This document shows, piece after piece, positions 58,809 to 64,000 of a stretch of DNA of 64,000 bases. This stretch comes from Lunularia cruciata (taxonomy: Eukaryota; Streptophyta; Marchantiopsida; Lunulariales; Lunulariaceae). Location: assembly GCA_948567375.1 (NCBI GenBank), contig OX419761.1:22234243-22298242 (forward strand). Reading direction: 5' to 3'. The notes under the pieces were generated by a model. The model did no database searches, was not told the origin of the DNA, and saw only the letters and a program-made list of their open reading frames with translations. The first letter of the stretch is position 1, and every line of letters starts with the position of its first letter. The translations under genes and the position numbers were made by a program.

Positions 58809-58848
58809 ATACATTTATAAGTTACTAATTAGTAACTTATAAATGTAT
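58809..58848. repeat. Perfect 40-bp palindrome
   Basis: Two 20-base arms (ATACATTTATAAGTTACTAA and its exact reverse complement) abut with no spacer. Confidence 0.95.
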
Positions 58849-59053
58849 CAAAATAACTAAATTTACTAAGCAAAAATTTATCTAGAATCAAAAATCTAAA
58901 CAAATAACTAAACATTGGAATAATCATCTTAAGTTGTAATCTTATCTTAACCCAACAAGTAAATCAAGTGTCTTCATGAATAACCTTTTTTTAATCATAA
59001 AAAAAATTTATATCTTAAGACCTTGTGTACTTAATGAAAGAGTTTGATGAAAT

Positions 59054-59088
59054 GTTTGATGAAAGAGTTGTAAACTCTTTCATCAAAC
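59054..59088. repeat. Short hairpin, 16-bp perfect arms
   Basis: GTTTGATGAAAGAGTT and its reverse complement are separated by GTA. A partial extra copy of the left arm (GTTTGATGAAAT) lies just upstream, at about 59042. Confidence 0.85.
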
Positions 59089-59399
59089 TCAAATATCTAA
59101 AAATAATATGAATTCAATATACATGTTAATATACATGTTAATTCAAGTTAATATTCATGTTCATGTTAATATTCATTAATTCATGCTTATATTCCTCAAT
59201 CTTTCAAAATACTCTTAACTAAGATTACTTCTATATTTATTATGATAATTAACTCCAACTAATCATGGCTAATTTAGAAGCTTAATTAAACTTTAAAGAA
59301 AAACTATCTTTCAATTACCCACAATGTGAAACTAAATCCCCTTGCAGAGCATATATACACCAATAAGTGCTAAATGCGCTTAGACTAAGTCTTGATTTT

Positions 59400-60885
59400 G
59401 TCCTTCACATTCTATGTTATTACCTCAACTTATAGTGGTTGATCTTTTCAAAGTGCCTTCCTTCTCACCCCTTGAGATCATAGGTGAAGTTGCAACTCAC
59501 TTTCTCCATTATAAAACGACTGAAGGCAAAAGTTCCACAACGCGTGATCGATATTTCTCTACTGGTATGGTATGTCCAACACGAGTACCTTTCGTTTAAA
59601 TCTGGTGAAGAAGCCGGGCGAGTTTCGTGTACGTAGTATTGTCAGTTATCTGTGCACAACAGACCCTGTTGAAGTAGACAGGCCGAACACACCACAGTTA
59701 ACACGCCTCTTTGATGGTTTCCTCTGAAAATCAGGTATGCATGCCTTTTGTACCATTTGTGTCTCCTCCGTTTAAGCATCTTGTCGGTCACGGCGAAGTA
59801 GCCCAGAAGCTGCACAAATATTCGGCTTTCTGGGCTCCTCTACTTCTCGTGCGGAATTACGGAGGACTTTAAGTCGTCCTGTGCCTTATTCGAACGCTGA
59901 TACAGATCCTACTTCCGTACTACGAGACGTTTGTGTCAATCATTGGGCCTCGCTGGATAACAAAAAATTCGTACCGAAGACTTCTGTATCACCGACCCGC
60001 ACAACAGGCTCGCGCATTCTGGAAGGCCGAGGAAGTAGTAAAACAATTCAATGCATCACAGAAGAGGCAAGCGATTTGCCTGCCGTTTCAAGTAATCATG
60101 ATGAGTAGTGAAACTGTAGTTGGGTCGCAGATCCAACAACTGACCAAATTTCAATATTTGACGTGAAATCCACCTGGATACAGAAAGTATCGATCTCTGA
60201 ACGGAAACGAACCTTTACATTAAGTTCCGGCAAATTCAGACTCTGCGCTGCCAACGTTTCACAATCCAGCCGTAGGATGCTTGAATTCTATCTACGCTGG
60301 ATAGGCTCCTTCTTCTACATCACTAATAGGAAGTTTCCGGATCCACGACCCTAACATCAGCTTTTGGTCGCTGCAATTTAAGTCCTAAATTTTAAGGCAT
60401 ATCATATGGTAAACGAAGATGATTTCCAGACACCCGGTTACAAACCATCAGATACTACAACCGTGGTATTTCGACCATTTACAAAACAATAATCATGTGA
60501 ATGCGGCAACTGCTAAGTGCCACAAGTGTGCGCGAAGTAGAATGGTGACTGTTAAAGTACTCCCTACTTCCAAGAACCAAATCCTGTCTACAAAAAATTG
60601 TAAGTCTAAAACTGATGGTGATGGGTAGGCATATCAGAATTTTGATGAATTTTGAATAAACCTAGAAGGACTACCATATCCCAAAGCCAACAGATCTCAG
60701 TCGATACTCACGTGTTGTTATACACATTCTCCTAACTAGCTCATATATTAGATTACAATCTACTTAAGGTGCATAGATCTCAACTGCCACAAAAGCTGAA
60801 CGGAGCTAGGTGAAGGAAGAAGCATTGGGTACATCACCCAATATCTGAGATGAGTCGTCTGTTTCTGTGAGGTACTGTATCATGC
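59400..60885. other. CpG-bearing DNA downstream of VPS2, no gene recognised
   Basis: Base composition changes here to that of the genic islands. Short plus-strand frames (59881-60108, 60163-60354, 60419-60628) show no known domain. The part next to 60885 is likely the VPS2 3' untranslated region. It may contain an unrecognised exon of another gene. Confidence 0.35.
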
Positions 60886-63708
60886 TCACACGTTCCTTAA
60901 TGCTGCCAATCTTTGCTCCAAGTCATCAACTCCAGAACTGCCGGGCAACGATTCAGTTCAGCAGTACACAAGATGAGAACACTCGGCAATGTGTATTATA
61001 TAGCTGAAACAGTAGATACCGCCAGAACGTCCTTCCCCTTAAGAGACTCCTGGAGTCAGAAGTCTGTGATGGTCAATGAAGGAGTTACAGGAAGTTCTCA
61101 TACCTTCCTATATCTTGTGCCCTTGATTTCCCTGCTACCTTTCCTTTGGGTGCAGAAGAGAGTTGCGCAGCGATGTCGATTCCAATTTCATCAAGAACCT
61201 GCGTTCAAAGTATTTTAGTTCCAAAAACTTGCTGTAAGTTCATCATCTCTGATTTGAGGCTGTTCCAAGATAGGTGTATAGTCCCCGCTAGATGAAGTCT
61301 TCCGCTGGCGCAGGACGAGACCCTAAACTTGCTTTGTGACAGGCTTGGCGGGTATTACACATCAATCTAATTGAAAAGACGTACCTGTTGAGTCAACTCT
61401 TCAGTTTCCTCCTCTGCTTCATCATTGTCTAAAGCATCATCTATCGAATCAGACATCATCTCCGTCTGCAGAGTCCCGCCAATGGAGCACTATAAGAGTC
61501 AAGCAACACAACTTCCATAATGAACTGTAACAAATTGACAAGGCCAAGGGGAAGTAAGGAGCCAGACCCCGCAGAAAAGTATTCTCAAATGATGACAACC
61601 ATGTAAACAGGTGTGCTAAGACCTACATACGGTGAGCCACAATGATGCTCCCAGATACATATTGTACACTGGAAATTTTCATACGTTAGTCCGATCGAGG
61701 CGATCAGATAAGACTATTGAGCTTTCGTACCCGTAAGTGATCACACATGGGTTCGTCGCTTACCGTCATATCCATTTGAGCTGACTGCCGTTGGAACTCT
61801 TGCATAACCTTGGCCTGCTTGGCAGGTTCCATTTGCTGTTCAATCAAAGCACAAAATTTATTTGGTTGACCTCCTTAGACCCATCGAATGGAAACACATT
61901 TTTACTTACATACTCTTGACGTACAATATGCCTGTAGACATTCTAACCATTCCATTCCATACAAGTCATCCTGTGTAATATTGAAAAAAATTACAAGATA
62001 CAAGTTGTAAGAGAGCTACTTGGGAGGGAAGAAGGGGAGACTTAGGACTGATGTAACTTGAGAAAGCAGAGTAGATGTGTACCTTGTTCATTGCGGCCAT
62101 GGCCGTACTTGCCCCTTTCATTGCACCAGCCACAGCGGTATTGGCATACATCGCCTGTTTCGAGCCGGGGAAGTTAGGCATGAAAATATACAGAATGAAG
62201 ACGCAAATGCGCGAGGTCGGATCGGACGCTGAAGTACGCTAAAACTTAAGTTTCATTCAGCTCTAATTGTATGCTCGCGTTCATCAACTGGATGGACGAA
62301 ACGTGCTCAAGTCGATCTTCGAATGGACGCCTTTGGAGAATCGCTGGAATACCTGAGTGTGCGTGGCAACACCTCGCATTTGAGCACGACTCCCTTGCAG
62401 TTTCGCAATCTGCTGTCGAAGTCGAATCAGCTGTCGTGCAAGAATTTTGGTTGCTGCCTGCGCGAAGCCAAAGTGCAGATTGTGAGTCTTAGTAACATCT
62501 GTTTCCAGCCATTCCAAGTGACAGGGATGCAGCGACGCCCCCTTCAGATATCTTCGTGAGTAGTTGAGTCGACACAAATCTAGGAAAAGCAATCTACTGT
62601 TAGATAGCACAGAATTTGTACCTCGTTACCAGTCTTCGCTGTTTTCTTGATTTCTGCAACAAGCTTCTTCTCCTGCAAACTCAACAAATATTAGCCGTTA
62701 ATACATTGATCCGCTTATGATACCCGACTATCCAAGCTTGATCAGCAAAAGGGCACCTGATTGTGCTGCAATCACATTTTAACAGTACTGATATATGATC
62801 AAAGGGAGATGCCCAAAGGACACTATTCAGAGAACAAGCTACTAAAGGTCAACGAACAAGTTTTAAAATACAATTTCTGCTTAGAATGCGAAGCCCTTGT
62901 CAATGAGACTGCGGTTCAGTTTCCCGAGACTTTGTAACTCACCTCCAGCTGAAGAGTGCCAATTTCTCGTTCAATTCCTGAGAGACGACAGAAGGAGTAA
63001 CAATGTGAGTCCTATGACTACCAAATCTCCAGTCCAAATACGGGAGCACATATTTCTCGTTGCTTTCCTTCATTCATACAGAATACCTCTGGCCTGTAGT
63101 ATGACCTAATCTGCTAGTAGCTGCAGTGCATGGGAAATAAAAGGACCGCAGCATAGATTAGTCCAAATAAGATGATCGTTCAACCAATCGCAGTAACTTT
63201 GAGGGAGAAGGAACCCGTCCAAACCTCGTGTTGCAACTGCCATCTCCCTCTTGCTTGTCCGCAATGCATCTGTAACAGCATTGCATGCAAACCACGTCTG
63301 TGGACTGTGAGCATTCGAACCTCCACAGCTACCTCAAGTCACCCGTGGGGCTGATACCCGCACGATTTCACATGGAATCCAGAAGCATAAAGACCGCCTG
63401 AACTACTTGCGAACTGAGCAAGGTCCAGAAGGGAACCAGAGTGGCAAATAATGACTTCCAAACCACAAACTTCACGTCCTCTTAGCTGTACTAAATTCCT
63501 TCCATTTTGTCTCACTACGCGGCAACGAGAGCAGGAACTCACTTCGCAAACTACATTTGTGCATCAGTACGCCGTTCAGGGTTCCGGAAAGTGGAGAAAG
63601 GCCAACCAAAATCGACCAGAACCAAGATACAGGGGAAAGGCCAACCAAAATCGGAAACCATCCAGAATTCGCACCTTTCGCGTTTGTCTTCTTCTTGAAG
63701 ATATTCAT
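60886..63708 (-). CDS. VPS2: ESCRT-III subunit VPS2 (VPS2.2/VPS2.3, CHMP2B-like)
   Basis: A Snf7-family protein that polymerises on endosomes to cut intralumenal vesicles, upstream of VPS4. I read ten small exons, minus strand: 63708-63675, 63269-63225, 62977-62943, 62672-62622, 62457-62353, 62154-62083, 61835-61764, 61465-61385, 61198-61104 and 60937-60886. All introns are GT-AG, and the total is 213 residues, the size of Arabidopsis VPS2.3. Seen: the start MNIFKKKTNAK, the basic first helix (DALRTSKREMAVATRGIERE), KILARQLIRLRQQIAKLQGS, AMKGASTAMAAMNKQM, an acidic DNDEAEEETEELTQQ and a C-terminal MIM1 motif, DDLEQRLAALRNV, the docking site for the MIT domain of VPS4. The end of exon 9 was chosen because the nearer GT would put the last exon out of frame. 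No damage seen. Confidence 0.93.
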
Positions 63709-64000
63709 CTTGATGTTCTTCTCGGAGAAGCTGGTCCTGCAGCCTTGATTACGGGATTTGCAACCAAAATTGGAAGGCCTTTCTTTCCGAAAATGTAGTT
63801 ACGTCCTAACTCACATTGCAACCACGACAAGCTGCTCACTTACTGCATCCGAAGACTTGCCGTTTCCTCCCACTAAATTTCTGTCTCTCTCGTCCACCTT
63901 TCCCAAAACTTCACGACAATGTTATTAGACCTCTTCTCGCTTGCTGCGAGCAATTCAACCCCACCCTGCCTGTCTTTTCGTCCCCCTTGAGCAGACTAGA
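63709..64000 (-). promoter_or_regulatory. VPS2 5' leader and proximal promoter (to window edge)
   Basis: Lies immediately upstream of the VPS2 start on the minus strand and contains polypyrimidine tracts typical of plant leaders. No clear TATA box is visible before the window ends. Confidence 0.4.

Overview
The window is plant nuclear DNA. It holds two intact, intron-bearing plant genes, a monosaccharide/H+ symporter of the STP family at 29.05-31.57 kb and an ESCRT-III subunit of the VPS2.2/VPS2.3 (CHMP2B-like) type at 60.89-63.71 kb. They lie in a sea of Ty3/gypsy LTR retrotransposons and old, AT-rich, CpG-poor repeat DNA. Introns of about 160-405 bp, chromodomain-bearing gypsy elements and initiator-tRNA-type primer sites fit a land plant. 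A bryophyte-like genome is my guess, not something the sequence proves.

Layout. 1-6.23 kb: a chromovirus (element A, minus strand), its 3' LTR cut by the window edge. 6.23-22.07 kb: old DNA with a plus-strand, heavily decayed coding strip of unknown family (clearest at 10.9-14.1, 16.4-18.8 and 19.6-20.1 kb), a solo LTR of the A family at 18.83-19.59 kb, several degenerate tandem repeats and a 47-bp-arm hairpin at 9.02-9.12 kb. 22.07-27.57 kb: chromovirus B (minus strand) with a perfect GAAGT target duplication. 27.77-28.23 kb: three copies of a ~135-bp repeat. 28.2-36.0 kb: a CpG-bearing genic island with the STP gene, a 129-bp tandem duplication and a possible small gene at 35.22-35.81 kb. 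36.0-40.6 kb: AT-rich repeats, including a 1.1-kb inverted repeat whose ~409-bp arms are about 98.5% identical. 40.6-48.9 kb: a very decayed, non-chromodomain gypsy element D (minus strand). 50.53-56.19 kb: chromovirus C (plus strand), the youngest by LTR comparison. 56.2-59.4 kb: AT-rich DNA with a perfect 40-bp palindrome. 59.4-64.0 kb: a second CpG-bearing island with the VPS2 gene.

Most interesting observations. (1) The LTRs of the B/C family carry arrays of perfect heat-shock-element modules (GAAnnTTC units) directly upstream of a TATA box. (2) Elements A, B and C share a tiny extra reading frame (about 65-72 codons) ending some 30 nt before gag, apparently duplicated in A. I do not recognise it. 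(3) The STP keeps its proton-coupling residues but has lost two polar sugar-contact residues by eye alignment. (4) The near-perfect 1.1-kb inverted repeat could make a long hairpin RNA. No bacterial-style system, CRISPR array, rRNA or tRNA gene was seen. All retroelements here look broken and are treated as fossils.
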